A stretch of DNA of 64,000 bases from JACDAN01 sp963842235 (GTDB lineage Bacteria > Actinomycetota > Thermoleophilia > Gaiellales > Gaiellaceae), in the NCBI GenBank assembly GCA_963842235.1, contig CAWJFT010000001.1, positions 1,426,001 to 1,490,000 of the forward strand, given 5' to 3'. Made by a program: the position numbers and the translations under genes. Under the pieces are notes generated by a model. The model saw only the letters and a program-made list of their open reading frames with translations. It did no database searches and had not been told where the DNA came from. Below are positions 36,998-46,111 of this stretch, in pieces (position 1 is the stretch's first letter; the number at the start of each line of letters is the position of its first letter).

Positions 36998-37118
36998 CGA
37001 ACCCGCCGAAGGCGAGAAGGCCGATCAGCGCAATGATCAGGCCGATCCAGAGATTCCACACGATCGCGAGAACGATCCCGACGATCACGAGGATCCCGCC
37101 CAGACTGATCCCACCCAT
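36978..37118 (-). CDS. 46-residue hydrophobic membrane protein
   Basis: Starts at ATG 37118, seven bases after AAAGGAG (a strong ribosome binding site), and encodes two almost continuous hydrophobic helices (ISLGGILVIVGIVLAIVWNL, then IGLIIALIGLLAFGGFARG) ending in RWY. No family recognised. The strong ribosome binding site and the run of same-strand small membrane genes that follow upstream (GlsB types) support it as a real gene. It overlaps the metallophosphoesterase 3' end by 20 bp. Confidence 0.65.
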   Translation of the reverse strand: MGGISLGGILVIVGIVLAIVWNLWIGLIIALIGLLAFGGFARGRWY

Positions 37119-37148
37119 GCTGCTCCTTTCCGCCCCGACGGTTCGGGG

Positions 37149-37421
37149 CTACGGCGTGACGGGTCGCCTCCTGACGACCAACCGGTAGATGACGAGCAAG
37201 ATGATCGAGCCGACGATCGCAGTCAGCCAAGTGCTGATGTCGAAGAACTCGTCGAGCGGATCGGCGTCGAAGAGCGCGCCCGCGAGGAAGCCGCCGAGGA
37301 GGGCGCCGACGATCCCGATGATCGTGGTCACGATGACGCCGCCGGGATCTTCGCCCGGCAGGATCGCCTTGGCGATCAGGCCAGCGAGGAGCCCCAAAAT
37401 GATGAAGGCGATGATTCCCAT
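37149..37421 (-). CDS. GlsB/YeaQ/YmgE-family stress-response membrane protein
   Basis: 90 residues, three glycine-rich hydrophobic helices typical of the transglycosylase-associated GlsB family: IIAFIILGLLAGLIAKAILP, GVIVTTIIGIVGALLGGFLA and a third helix TAIVGSIILLVIYRLVV. The PGEDPGGV loop between helices 1 and 2 is conserved in the family. Function unknown, often stress-induced. Confidence 0.88.
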   Translation of the reverse strand: MGIIAFIILGLLAGLIAKAILPGEDPGGVIVTTIIGIVGALLGGFLAGALFDADPLDEFFDISTWLTAIVGSIILLVIYRLVVRRRPVTP

Positions 37422-37472
37422 ACGTCCTACTTGAAGATGGCCTCGGCATTCCCGGAGACCGCTGCGCGAAAC

Positions 37473-37754
37473 CTACGGCATTCGCCGCGCATCCGGCCCC
37501 GAGATCCCACGCTTCTGCACGATCCGTCGGTAGGCAATGACGAGAAGTGTTGCGACCAGGACGGACACCACGAAGACTCCACCGCTTCCCCAGCCGACGG
37601 CGACGGCGATCGAGCCTCCGACGATCGACCCGACGAGGCCGAGCAGGGTCGTCAACCAGATCGGCATCGGGTCGGGCCCGGGAACCGCCAGGCGGCCTAG
37701 AGCGCCGACGACGAAGGCGGAGATCAGGATGACGACGATGTCCGCCAGGCCCAC
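37473..37754 (-). CDS. Second GlsB-like membrane protein
   Basis: 93 residues, same three-helix plan as its neighbour: VVILISAFVVGALGRLAVPG, WLTTLLGLVGSIVGGSIAVA and VFVVSVLVATLLVIAYRRIV, with GPDPMPI replacing PGEDPGGV. Divergent paralogue, 51 bp upstream of the first copy on the same strand. Function unknown. Confidence 0.75.
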   Translation of the reverse strand: MGLADIVVILISAFVVGALGRLAVPGPDPMPIWLTTLLGLVGSIVGGSIAVAVGWGSGGVFVVSVLVATLLVIAYRRIVQKRGISGPDARRMP

Positions 37755-37765
37755 GGGCGGAGCGT

Positions 37766-37798
37766 AACCGGAGCCCGCCGCGTGGGCGGGCTCCGGTT
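37766..37798 (-). terminator. Strong hairpin after the phosphodiesterase/nucleotidase gene
   Basis: Perfect 14-bp arms (AACCGGAGCCCGCC and complement) with a 5-base loop, 11 bp after the stop of the gene at 37809-41567. No long U-run follows, so it may act as a Rho-assisted terminator or mRNA-end stabiliser. It also separates that gene from the GlsB-like genes downstream. Confidence 0.6.
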
Positions 37799-37808
37799 CG
37801 TGCTCAGG

Positions 37809-40800
37809 CTACGGGCAGGCCGGTGCGGCCGCCGTGTCGCTGTCCGAGCAGGCGATCCGTCCCTGGATCGCCGGGCTCAGCGGCGAGTTCGCGGTCACGT
37901 AGTCGGCCACCACCTGGTCCATCAGGTCGAGCGTCGCGATCCGGCTCGAGAAGTTCGGATACCCGTCTCCTCCGTTCGCCATGAAGTCGTTCTCGAGGAT
38001 GGAGTAGGGGCCTCCGGCGGCTGTCAGGTCGACCGGCGGGCCCGTGCAGGAGCCGTCCGCCGCCTGCCGCACGGCGGAGGTCACGCGACTCCCTGCCGCC
38101 TGCTGCACGTCGTATGTGAAGCAGAGGCCGGACACCTGGGGGAACCGTCCGTTCTCCGCAGGTACGAACGACACACCGTTCTCGAGCATCGTTTTGAGCT
38201 CGGCACCGTTCACGGGCAGCGTGACGACGATGTTCCCGAACGGCAGCACCGAGAACACCTGGCCGCGCGTGATTGGGTACGGCGGCGGCGTGTACGGGGC
38301 GCAGAAGTCGCCCGGGATGTCCGGATTCGGACACGTCAGGTCGGCGCGCAGGCCGCCCGAGTTCGTGATCGCGAAGTCCTTGTTGTAGCTCTTGCGAATC
38401 GCATCGGTGACGGTGTTCCCGATCAGGGACTCGCACTTCCGCCCGACGGCGCTACCGCACGGATCGCCACGTGGGATGAAGACGTTCGAGGCCCCGATCT
38501 GCGTGCCGAAGATCGGCTGCAGGTCGGCGTTCAGCTGGTCGATCTTCGCCTGGATCCCCGGATCGGGCGTCACGCCGATGGTCCAGGGCCGATGGAAATC
38601 GGCCGTCTTGTAGACGACCTGTCCCGCGTCCTCGTCGATGACGAGCCGGATTCGCGTGAAGCGAATGCCCTTGCCTCGGTTCTCAGTGACGAGCACGCCG
38701 TTCGGCCGGTACGAGAGCACCTGGACGTCGTTGTGGTCGCCGATCATCGCGTCGACGTTCTGCACGCTGTCGGCGATGTCGATCAGCGGTCCGGTTGCAT
38801 CCTGGAGCGCTCCGGCGTTGGCGCCCTCATGGCCGAGCGCCACAACGGCGTCGACTCGTCGGTCGATGCGCGCCGCCTCGGCATTGATCGGCGCAACCGG
38901 ATCGTTGACCACGAACGGGCCGAGCCGACCCGGGAACAGGAGCGCCGGCGTGTCCTTGGTCGTGAAGCCGACGACGCCGATCCTCACGTCGCCGAAGCGA
39001 TACGTCGCCGACGGCGACCACTCGGGCGGGGTCCGACCCGTCGTGCCGTCCACGACGTTGGCCGAGAGGATGTCGAAATCGGCCAGCGGGATCAGCTCGT
39101 GACGGAAATACGCCTCGCCGCGGTCGAACGAATGGTTGCCGACCGCCTCGGCGTCGACCCCCATCGTGTTCATGATCGGCGGCGTCGGCTTGTCTCCGAA
39201 CGCATTCGAGATCGGAGGCGTGGCGCCGCCGAAGGAGTCGCCGCCCGTCAGCGTCAACGAGCCGTCCCTCGCCTCGGCGCGGTAGACGTCGAACCACGGC
39301 TTGAGGAACGCCGCTCCTCCGATTGCGAAGGCCGGATTTGTGCCAGGCGGCGGAACGTTGTCCGCCGTGTCAGACAGAGGCGTCAACTGCGCATGCCAGT
39401 CGCTGATGTTCAGCAGCGTGAGCTCGCGGAGGTCGCCCGTGCCCTTGAGGATGCGGTAGAGGATCTTGCCCCTCGCGTTCTGCGGGCCCTGGATGCCCAT
39501 GACGAAGGCAAGCGTGGGCGCGACGTCGATCGCCCTGATCCCCTTGAGGCCCGAAGAGCGGTGCCGGATGCCGGGGCCCGCTGCGACGAACGTCGCATGC
39601 ATGTTGATGTTGCGTCTGAGATTGACGGTCTCCGGCAGGTAGCCATGCTGGCCGAAGAACTGCGAGAACGCGATCACCGGCGCGCTCGCCGCGTCAAACT
39701 GATACGGCGGGCGCGAGACGACGACGACGTCACCGCTGCGGTTCGGATGCAGCGAATCGGTGCCGTCGACGTTCCTGAGCTCCTCCTTCTTCATGATCTT
39801 CAGGATCACCTGCCGGTCGGGCACGTCCGGGTCGGTGATGTTCTGGAATGCGTTGATCACCGCCGTGCGGACCGCCTCGTACGTGATTCCGTTCGGCAGT
39901 GTCGGGTTGACGTAGATCTGCGTCGTCCCGCCTGCCCAGCAGGCCTTCACTAGATCGCCAGGCAGCTGAGCGCGACAGTTGCTCAGGGGGGTGCCGCCGG
40001 GCGGGTTGGGAAACGTGAGGGTCGGATCGCCGCTCGGGTGCAGCGAGACGTCAGCCCCCGTGACAGTGTTGTGCACCTTCGCCTCGAATAGGACCCGGCG
40101 CGCGTTGATCGCCAGCCACTGCGGCGCGAAGCCGTGGTCGGACGAGGCGAACACGGTCGTGTCCTTCTTGCCCATCAGCTCCCTCCCGAGTGCGAGCGTC
40201 TCGTCCGCCTCGTGATAGGCGGCGCGGATGTAGCCCTCGCGCTTCGGGATCAAGTTGTCCTTGGTTCCGTCCCCGTTGACGTCGTCGTAGTAGGGGTTGG
40301 GCCTCCCGTCGGGGTCAGTCGGCGTGACGAGCGCCATGAACTGGTGCTGGAACTCATCCGTCGTGGGCGACCCGAGGAACAGCAGGTCAGGTCGGTAGCC
40401 GAGGTCCTCGAAGATGTAGCGCAGGTACGCGAAGTGCGCATCTGCCCACTTGAGTCCCTGCTCTGCATAGGTGTCCTCGTCGATAATGAGCGCCTCGAGC
40501 GGCGCGAAATCCGCCGCCGTGGAGCTCGGGAAGTCGTGGTTCAGCGTCTCCTCGAAGTCCGCCGAGCCCGTCGGTCCGAGCGCGTTGTACGTCGCATTCG
40601 CGCGCGCGGCGGAGGTGAAGTAGAGCCGGAACTTCGACAGGTCCGGCGTCAGGTCGATGACCTTCATCAGGAAGCCGGCCGTCTTGCCCGCGAAGGTTCC
40701 AGACGCGATCGTGACCTTCACATCGGCCCACTGTCCGCGGGAGACCGTTGCCACGGCGAGGCTGCCGTTCTTCGAGTTCGAGCGGTTGACGACGAGTACC

Positions 40801-41567
40801 CGGTTGTAGTTGACCGTCGCGTCGTTCGTCGAGTCATAGATGTAGACGTCCCAGATGCCGCCGCCCGGAAGCGTCGCCGAGTTCTGGGTGAAGGACGACT
40901 CCTTCGCCGGGCTGAACGAGGTCGGAACCGAGGTCCAGCCCGTCGCGTCGGCGAGTGTCTGGCGCTGGTACTGGACGCCGAAGCTGTTCGCAAGCGCCGG
41001 CTGTCCGGGCAGGTCGTAGTTGAGCATGATCCCGCGCGCGCCGAAGAACGTCCGGAAGTCGACGACCGGTCCCTGCACCGCCGGAGCGAGGCCGCGAGCT
41101 CCGACCCATTCGAGGGACGCGATCTTCTTGCCAGACCGCTCTGCCGACTGGAGCAGCGTGTCCGCCTGCAGGATCCCCGGCGTGGCGAAGCTCGTCGTCG
41201 AGTCGAAGGCGGCGCCGGTTCGGTGGAACGTGTTGTTCGTCGAACCGTGCTCGCCCGGCCAAGTGCCCGTCGCGAGCGTGTACCAGCCGACGCCCGTGTT
41301 GGGCGGGAATCCCTGCTCGAGGCCATTCCTGCCGCGAACGCCCTTCTTCATGAGCTCCTTGTACGTCGGCATGAGCCCCTTGTCCGCGTAGCGCTCCATC
41401 AGATCCGGGCGCATGCCGTCGGAGGCGAACATGATCGCCTTCTCGGTCAGCGGTCTTGGCTTCGGCTTCGGTTTCTGCCCATGCCCGGCCGACGGTCCAG
41501 CGAGCACGAGCATGAGTAGCGACGCGGCCGCAAGCACGGCCACGCCGACGCGACTGAATCCCTTCAC
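37809..41567 (-). CDS. Secreted fusion of an alkaline-phosphatase-superfamily phosphodiesterase and a 5'-nucleotidase
   Basis: 1252 residues from GTG 41567, directly after a strong GGAGAGGAG site; the in-frame ATG 32 codons upstream has no support. Signal peptide GVAVLAAASLLMLVLAG. Residues about 45-740: a type I phosphodiesterase/nucleotide pyrophosphatase-like domain (IMFASDGMRPDLMERYADKG with metal Asp, nucleophile Thr probably in FPPNTGVGWYTLATGTW, FASSDHGFAPQW as metal DH). Residues about 755-1250: a UshA-like 5'-nucleotidase (LTLLNISDWHAQL, GGDSFGGATPP, AVGNHSFDRGEAYF, then a C-terminal domain with ITNSGGLRADL and YSILENDFMANGGDGYPNF). A single exported enzyme could take nucleotides to nucleoside plus phosphate. 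Confidence 0.85.
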   Translation of the reverse strand: MKGFSRVGVAVLAAASLLMLVLAGPSAGHGQKPKPKPRPLTEKAIMFASDGMRPDLMERYADKGLMPTYKELMKKGVRGRNGLEQGFPPNTGVGWYTLATGTWPGEHGSTNNTFHRTGAAFDSTTSFATPGILQADTLLQSAERSGKKIASLEWVGARGLAPAVQGPVVDFRTFFGARGIMLNYDLPGQPALANSFGVQYQRQTLADATGWTSVPTSFSPAKESSFTQNSATLPGGGIWDVYIYDSTNDATVNYNRVLVVNRSNSKNGSLAVATVSRGQWADVKVTIASGTFAGKTAGFLMKVIDLTPDLSKFRLYFTSAARANATYNALGPTGSADFEETLNHDFPSSTAADFAPLEALIIDEDTYAEQGLKWADAHFAYLRYIFEDLGYRPDLLFLGSPTTDEFQHQFMALVTPTDPDGRPNPYYDDVNGDGTKDNLIPKREGYIRAAYHEADETLALGRELMGKKDTTVFASSDHGFAPQWLAINARRVLFEAKVHNTVTGADVSLHPSGDPTLTFPNPPGGTPLSNCRAQLPGDLVKACWAGGTTQIYVNPTLPNGITYEAVRTAVINAFQNITDPDVPDRQVILKIMKKEELRNVDGTDSLHPNRSGDVVVVSRPPYQFDAASAPVIAFSQFFGQHGYLPETVNLRRNINMHATFVAAGPGIRHRSSGLKGIRAIDVAPTLAFVMGIQGPQNARGKILYRILKGTGDLRELTLLNISDWHAQLTPLSDTADNVPPPGTNPAFAIGGAAFLKPWFDVYRAEARDGSLTLTGGDSFGGATPPISNAFGDKPTPPIMNTMGVDAEAVGNHSFDRGEAYFRHELIPLADFDILSANVVDGTTGRTPPEWSPSATYRFGDVRIGVVGFTTKDTPALLFPGRLGPFVVNDPVAPINAEAARIDRRVDAVVALGHEGANAGALQDATGPLIDIADSVQNVDAMIGDHNDVQVLSYRPNGVLVTENRGKGIRFTRIRLVIDEDAGQVVYKTADFHRPWTIGVTPDPGIQAKIDQLNADLQPIFGTQIGASNVFIPRGDPCGSAVGRKCESLIGNTVTDAIRKSYNKDFAITNSGGLRADLTCPNPDIPGDFCAPYTPPPYPITRGQVFSVLPFGNIVVTLPVNGAELKTMLENGVSFVPAENGRFPQVSGLCFTYDVQQAAGSRVTSAVRQAADGSCTGPPVDLTAAGGPYSILENDFMANGGDGYPNFSSRIATLDLMDQVVADYVTANSPLSPAIQGRIACSDSDTAAAPACP

Positions 41568-41610
41568 GAGTTGCTCCTCTCCCTCAGTCCCCTGAAACGT
41601 GACGGGCGAG

Positions 41611-41639
41611 ATCCTATGCGGACCGTGGGAGAAATTGAA
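41611..41639 (-). promoter_or_regulatory. Candidate promoter of the phosphodiesterase/nucleotidase gene
   Basis: On the minus strand TTCAAT and TAGGAT are separated by 17 bp, followed about 45 bases later by the ribosome binding site and GTG. Moderate match to a -35/-10 pair; no activator site seen. The gap 41568-41679 also holds the uvrB terminator. Confidence 0.35.
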
Positions 41640-41646
41640 GTTGATA

Positions 41647-41667
41647 CCTGGTGAAACCTTCACCAGG
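41647..41667 (-). terminator. uvrB terminator hairpin
   Basis: CCTGGTGAA-GGT-TTCACCAGG on the minus strand, perfect 9-bp arms, 12 bp after the uvrB stop and followed by TATCAACTTCAATTT, which is moderately U-rich. Good candidate for intrinsic termination. Confidence 0.65.
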
Positions 41668-41679
41668 CGCGCTGGGGCG

Positions 41680-43683
41680 CTAAGCGGCGGCCTCTGCGGC
41701 TGCCTGCAGTTCCCGCCGGAGCTCCTTGATCTCGTCCCGGAGCTTCGCGGCGTACTCGAAGCGGAGCTCCTCCGCGGCGGCGAACATCTCCTCCTCGAGC
41801 GTGACGACCAGGCGCTCGATCTCGTCCGGGCTCATCCCCTCGACCTTCTGAGCGCCGCGCCGCCGGCGCGGCACCGTCGGCGCCTCGAGCGACAGGAACT
41901 CGGCGATGTCGGACACGCCCTTCTGGATCGACTCCGGCGTGATGCCGTGCTCCTCGTTGTAGGCGAGCTGGACGTCGCGGCGCCGGTTCGTCTCGTCGAG
42001 CGCGCCCTTGATCGCCTCCGTCAGCTTGTCGGCGTACATGAGCACCTTGCCGTTCGTGTTCCGCGCGGCTCGCCCGATGGTCTGGATCAGCGCCGTCTTC
42101 CCGCGCAGGAACCCCTCCTTGTCCGCGTCGAGGATCGCGACCAGTGAGACCTCCGGCAGGTCGAGCCCCTCCCGCAGCAGGTTGACGCCGACGAGGACGT
42201 CGTAGTCGCCCAGCCGGAGCTCGCGGATCAGCTGGATCCTGTCGAGCGTGTCGATCTCGGAGTGCAGGTAACGCGCCTTGACGCCCGACTCGAGCAGATA
42301 GTCGGTCAGGTCCTCGGCCATCTTCTTCGTCAGCGTCGTGACGAGCACCCGCTCCCCCGCCTCCTCGCGCCGCCTGATCTCGTTCAGCAGGTCGTCGATC
42401 TGGTTCTTCGTCGCGCGAAGCTCGACCTCCGGGTCGACGATCCCGGTGGGCCGGACGAGCTGCTCGGCGATCCGGGTCGAGTGGCGCAACTCGAACGGGC
42501 CCGGCGTGGCCGACACGAAGACCATCTGCGGCACCTTGGCCAGGAACTCGTCGAAACGCAGCGGCCGATTGTCGAGCGCCGAGGGCAGGCGGAAGCCGAA
42601 GTCGACGAGCGTCTGCTTCCGGGACCGGTCCCCTTCGTACATGCCGCCGAGCTGCGGCACCGTCTGATGCGACTCGTCGATGAAGACGACGAAGTCGGAC
42701 GGGAAGTAGTCGATCAAGGTGTACGGCGCCGAGCCCGGTGGCCGTCCGTCGAGGATCCGCGAGTAGTTCTCGATCCCGTTGCAGAAGCCGAGCTCGACCA
42801 TCATCTCGACGTCGTACTCCGTGCGCTGCCGGATCCGGTGCGCCTCGAGCATGCGCCCTTCCGACTCGAAGAGTTTCACCTGCTCCTCGAGCTCGTGGCG
42901 GATCTCGTCCACCGCCCGCTCGATCGTCGGCTTCGAGGTCACGTACTGCGTGGCCGGGAAGATGTTCAGGTGCTCGAGCCGCCCGTAGACCTCGCCCGTG
43001 AGCGGGTCGAAGTGCGTGATCTGCTCGATCTCGTCGCCGAACATCGAGATCCGGTAGGCCGACTCCTCGTAGGCGGGCTGGATCTCGATCACGTCACCCT
43101 TGACCCGGAAGCGTCCGCGGCCGAGAAACGCGTCGTTCCGCGTGTAGTGAATGTCGATCAGCTTGCGAAGCATCTGGTCGCGGTCCTGCTCCTCGCCGAC
43201 GTGGAGCATCACGAGGCGGCTCTCGTACTCCTCGGGCGAGCCCAGGCCGTAGATCGCCGAGACCGACGCCACGACGATCGTGTCGCGCCGGGAGATGATC
43301 GACGACGTCGCCGAGTGGCGCAGGCGGTCGATGTCGTCGTTCCGGGACGAGTCCTTCTCGATGTAGAGGTCGGCCTGCGGGACGTACGCCTCGGGCTGGT
43401 AGTAGTCGTAGTAGGAGACGAAGTACTCGACCGCGTTGTCGGGAAAGAACTCCCGGAACTCGTTGCAGAGCTGCGCCGCCAGCGTCTTGTTGTGGGCGAT
43501 CACGAGCGCCGGCTTGCCGACCTGCTCGATCGTCCACGCCATCGTCGCGGTCTTCCCCGTCCCCGTCGCGCCGAGCAGGGTCTGGAAGCGCTCCCCTGCG
43601 CTCAGCCCTTCCGCGATCTTCTCGATCGCCTGCGGCTGGTCGCCGGTCGGCAGGTAGGCGTCGGACGTCTTGAACTCCGCCAT
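41680..43683 (-). CDS. uvrB: Excinuclease ABC subunit B
   Basis: 667 residues from ATG 43683. Helicase motifs and UvrB-specific parts: Walker A LLGATGTGKTATMAW near residue 38, the beta-hairpin block YYDYYQPEAYVPQADLYIEK, DEXX-like VFIDESHQTVPQL, motif VI QTIGRAARN, and a C-terminal UvrC-binding UVR motif (VVTLEEEMFAAAEELRFEYA). Follows UvrA in damage verification. No SOS box seen upstream. Confidence 0.98.
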   Translation of the reverse strand: MAEFKTSDAYLPTGDQPQAIEKIAEGLSAGERFQTLLGATGTGKTATMAWTIEQVGKPALVIAHNKTLAAQLCNEFREFFPDNAVEYFVSYYDYYQPEAYVPQADLYIEKDSSRNDDIDRLRHSATSSIISRRDTIVVASVSAIYGLGSPEEYESRLVMLHVGEEQDRDQMLRKLIDIHYTRNDAFLGRGRFRVKGDVIEIQPAYEESAYRISMFGDEIEQITHFDPLTGEVYGRLEHLNIFPATQYVTSKPTIERAVDEIRHELEEQVKLFESEGRMLEAHRIRQRTEYDVEMMVELGFCNGIENYSRILDGRPPGSAPYTLIDYFPSDFVVFIDESHQTVPQLGGMYEGDRSRKQTLVDFGFRLPSALDNRPLRFDEFLAKVPQMVFVSATPGPFELRHSTRIAEQLVRPTGIVDPEVELRATKNQIDDLLNEIRRREEAGERVLVTTLTKKMAEDLTDYLLESGVKARYLHSEIDTLDRIQLIRELRLGDYDVLVGVNLLREGLDLPEVSLVAILDADKEGFLRGKTALIQTIGRAARNTNGKVLMYADKLTEAIKGALDETNRRRDVQLAYNEEHGITPESIQKGVSDIAEFLSLEAPTVPRRRRGAQKVEGMSPDEIERLVVTLEEEMFAAAEELRFEYAAKLRDEIKELRRELQAAAEAAA

Positions 43684-43704
43684 TGGGAACAGGCTATCCC
43701 GCGG

Positions 43705-45234
43705 CTAATCCGTGGGGATCGGGCCCGCCCTCTTCATCCACCAGGAGTACAGGCGGCCGAGGTCCTGCCCGTAGGCCATCGAGTAGACGTCTCTGCGGTT
43801 GTCCGTCCACTCGATCGCCGCCCAGCCGTTCTGGCGGTAGCAGAGAAAGCGCCCATCCGGCTCTTCACCTGGTTTGACCACACGATGCCCCGCTTTGCCG
43901 ACACGGTGCCATTCGGCAAGGGCCGGTGGTGAACCGCAGTTGTTCACCGGGGAGAGCGCCACTCCGGGGGTGGCCAGTCCCTCAGCGACGGCTCGCTTTG
44001 TGAAGTGCTCGTTCATCAGGCGCCCTGATTGCGCGCGGTTGTATTGCACTCTCCGGACGTCCCGACCGCCCGTGCGGCAGACGATGCTCGAGTTGAAATC
44101 GAGGGTCAGTCGATCGGTGGGGCGACACGACTTGTGGAGCGAAGGAGGAACGAGGTTGATCAGGATCTGGTCGTAGGGCGTCGGCGAGGGCCCCGTGGCA
44201 GCGACGATCTTCGTATCGCTTGACGTCAACAACATGGCGGCGACGCCGCCCAGGGCTGCCCCGACCAGGAGCCCGGCTGCGGCTGCCCACAACGGCAGCC
44301 ACCGGCGTCGGCTGCGCGGAGGACGAGCGGCTACTCCTGTGGGCGGCTCCTGCGGCGACGGCACCGCGCGTGTTCGAGCGACCGGCACGCCCTCCACGGC
44401 GGCACGGAGCCCCTCGACAAGCTCATGACAGGTCGCAAAACGGTCTGCGGGATCCTTGGCGACTGCTGTCGCAATCACCTCGTCGACGGCGGCGGGAAGC
44501 TCCGGCCGAAGCTCGGTGACGGGCGGTGGTTCTTCCCGCATGTGCGCCCAGAGAACGGCAACGTCCGTCTCGCGACGGAACGGCGTCGTCCCGGCAAGGC
44601 ATTCGAAGACAACACAGCCGAGCGAGTAGATGTCCGTCCGCGCGTCGACGTCGCGGCCCTCGATCTGCTCGGGCGACATGTACTCGATCGTCCCGACGAA
44701 CTGGCCAGAGGCAGTAATCCCGCTCCGGGACTCGAGATGCTTCGTCAGGCCGAAGTCGGCAAGGTACGCGTGCGGCAGCCCGTCCGGCTCCGAAGGAGGA
44801 TCGAGCAGGATGTTCGCGGGCTTGACGTCGCGATGGAGAAGCCCACGCGCGTGAGCCGCGTCGAGGGCGCTCCCGACCTGCGCGATCACCGAGAGAGCGG
44901 TATCGAGCGGAAGCGGCCCGTCGCGTCGCAGCAGCTCTTTGAGGTCGCCGTCCACGTGGCGCATCGCGATGTAGAGCACCCCGTCCCAGTCGCCGGCGTC
45001 GTAGATCGTGACGATGTTCGGGTGGTTGATCGCGGCGGCTGTCCGTGACTCGCGGACGAAGCGCTCCCGGAAGCTCTCGTCGGCGGCGAGCTCTTCCGCG
45101 AGGAGCTTGAGCGCGACCTTGTTTCCAAGCCGCGGATTCTCGGCCCTGTACACGACGCTCATCCCGCCGCGTCCGATGAGGGCCTCGATCCGGTATCCCG
45201 CGAACTCGGTGCCGATACGCGGGACAACCACCAT
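43705..45234 (-). CDS. Membrane Ser/Thr protein kinase (PknB-like)
   Basis: 509 residues from ATG 45234. Kinase domain residues 12-275: Gly loop IGRGGMSVVY, Lys in KVALKLL, catalytic loop LLHRDVKPANILL, DFGLTK and SPEQIEG. One membrane helix near residue 315 (PLWAAAAGLLVGAALGGVAA) and an extracellular C-terminal domain of about 170 residues with two Cys pairs and no PASTA repeats. Sensor ligand unknown. A TAGAAC element ends six bases before the ATG without a ribosome binding site, suggesting leaderless expression. Divergent from a second kinase. Confidence 0.93.
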   Translation of the reverse strand: MVVVPRIGTEFAGYRIEALIGRGGMSVVYRAENPRLGNKVALKLLAEELAADESFRERFVRESRTAAAINHPNIVTIYDAGDWDGVLYIAMRHVDGDLKELLRRDGPLPLDTALSVIAQVGSALDAAHARGLLHRDVKPANILLDPPSEPDGLPHAYLADFGLTKHLESRSGITASGQFVGTIEYMSPEQIEGRDVDARTDIYSLGCVVFECLAGTTPFRRETDVAVLWAHMREEPPPVTELRPELPAAVDEVIATAVAKDPADRFATCHELVEGLRAAVEGVPVARTRAVPSPQEPPTGVAARPPRSRRRWLPLWAAAAGLLVGAALGGVAAMLLTSSDTKIVAATGPSPTPYDQILINLVPPSLHKSCRPTDRLTLDFNSSIVCRTGGRDVRRVQYNRAQSGRLMNEHFTKRAVAEGLATPGVALSPVNNCGSPPALAEWHRVGKAGHRVVKPGEEPDGRFLCYRQNGWAAIEWTDNRRDVYSMAYGQDLGRLYSWWMKRAGPIPTD

Positions 45235-45280
45235 CGACCGGTTCTAGCACACCTACGAAAAGTCGCTCTATGCTCGTGGA

Positions 45281-46111
45281 ATGGCCGTCGACCTCCGGCC
45301 GGGAACAAGTGTCGGGCCGTACCGGCTCGAGGGCGTTCTCGGCGAAGGGAGCATGGGAATCGTCTTTCGCGCCGTGCGGGAGCCGCCGGGCGACGTGGTC
45401 GCGCTGAAGGTCTTGAAGCGGGAGCTCTCCGGCGACGAGACCTACAGGCGTCGCTTCGCACGGGAGGGGCGAATCGCCTCCCAGGTCGAGCACCGACACC
45501 TGGTGGGAGTTGTGGATGCAGGCGAGGCGGAAGGCCGACACTACCTCGCGGCGCGGTTCGTGGAGGGCGAGACGCTCGCCGACCGGCTCGCCCGCACGGG
45601 ACCTCTCCCCCTCGCCGACCTCGTGCGCATCACCGCGGAGCTCGCCACGGGGCTCGACGCGCTCCATAGCCACGACCTCGTACACCGCGACGTGAAGCCT
45701 TCCAACGTCATGCTCGGGCCCGAAGGCGCGGCGCTGACCGATTTCGGAGTCGCGCGCGGCGTCGCCGACACGGTCCTGACGGCGCCGGGCCGGGTCGTCG
45801 GAACGCTGGACTACCTCGCTCCGGAGGTGATCCGGGGGGAGCCCGCCGGCCCTCCGGCTGACCTCTACGCGCTGGGCTGCGTCCTCTACGAGTGTCTGGC
45901 CGGCAGGGCGCCGTTCGCCCAACGTCCTTTCGCAGAAGCCGCGCTCGCGCACCTCTCGGAGGAACCAGCCGACCCGTGCGCCGGGCGGCGCGAAGTACCG
46001 GGAACCGTCTGGCTTGCCCTCAGGCAGGCACTGGCCAAGGACCCGGAAGAGCGGCCGCCGACCGCGACCGCATTCGCCCTCATGGTTCGCGTTTCAGCGA
46101 CGCCGAGCTAG
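45281..46111 (+). CDS. Soluble Ser/Thr protein kinase
   Basis: 276 residues from ATG 45281, kinase domain only: Gly loop LGEGSMGIVF, VALKVLK, VHRDVKPSNVML, TDFGVARG and APEVIRGE. No membrane helix or sensor domain. TATGCT ends six bases before the ATG, so the message may be leaderless. Shares a 46-bp intergenic region with the membrane kinase on the other strand, hinting at joint control or phosphorylation between the two. Convergent and overlapping by 18 bp with the XRE regulator. Confidence 0.92.
   Translation: MAVDLRPGTSVGPYRLEGVLGEGSMGIVFRAVREPPGDVVALKVLKRELSGDETYRRRFAREGRIASQVEHRHLVGVVDAGEAEGRHYLAARFVEGETLADRLARTGPLPLADLVRITAELATGLDALHSHDLVHRDVKPSNVMLGPEGAALTDFGVARGVADTVLTAPGRVVGTLDYLAPEVIRGEPAGPPADLYALGCVLYECLAGRAPFAQRPFAEAALAHLSEEPADPCAGRREVPGTVWLALRQALAKDPEERPPTATAFALMVRVSATPS

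Noticed and set aside
37782..39953. 723-codon open frame antisense to the phosphodiesterase/nucleotidase gene
   Set aside because: Composition is Arg/Asp/Val-rich without any domain, and it lies opposite a well-supported gene; long antisense frames are a by-product of high GC here (others at 40134-41519, 42262-43932, 33035-34444, 59386-61239, 61718-63415).
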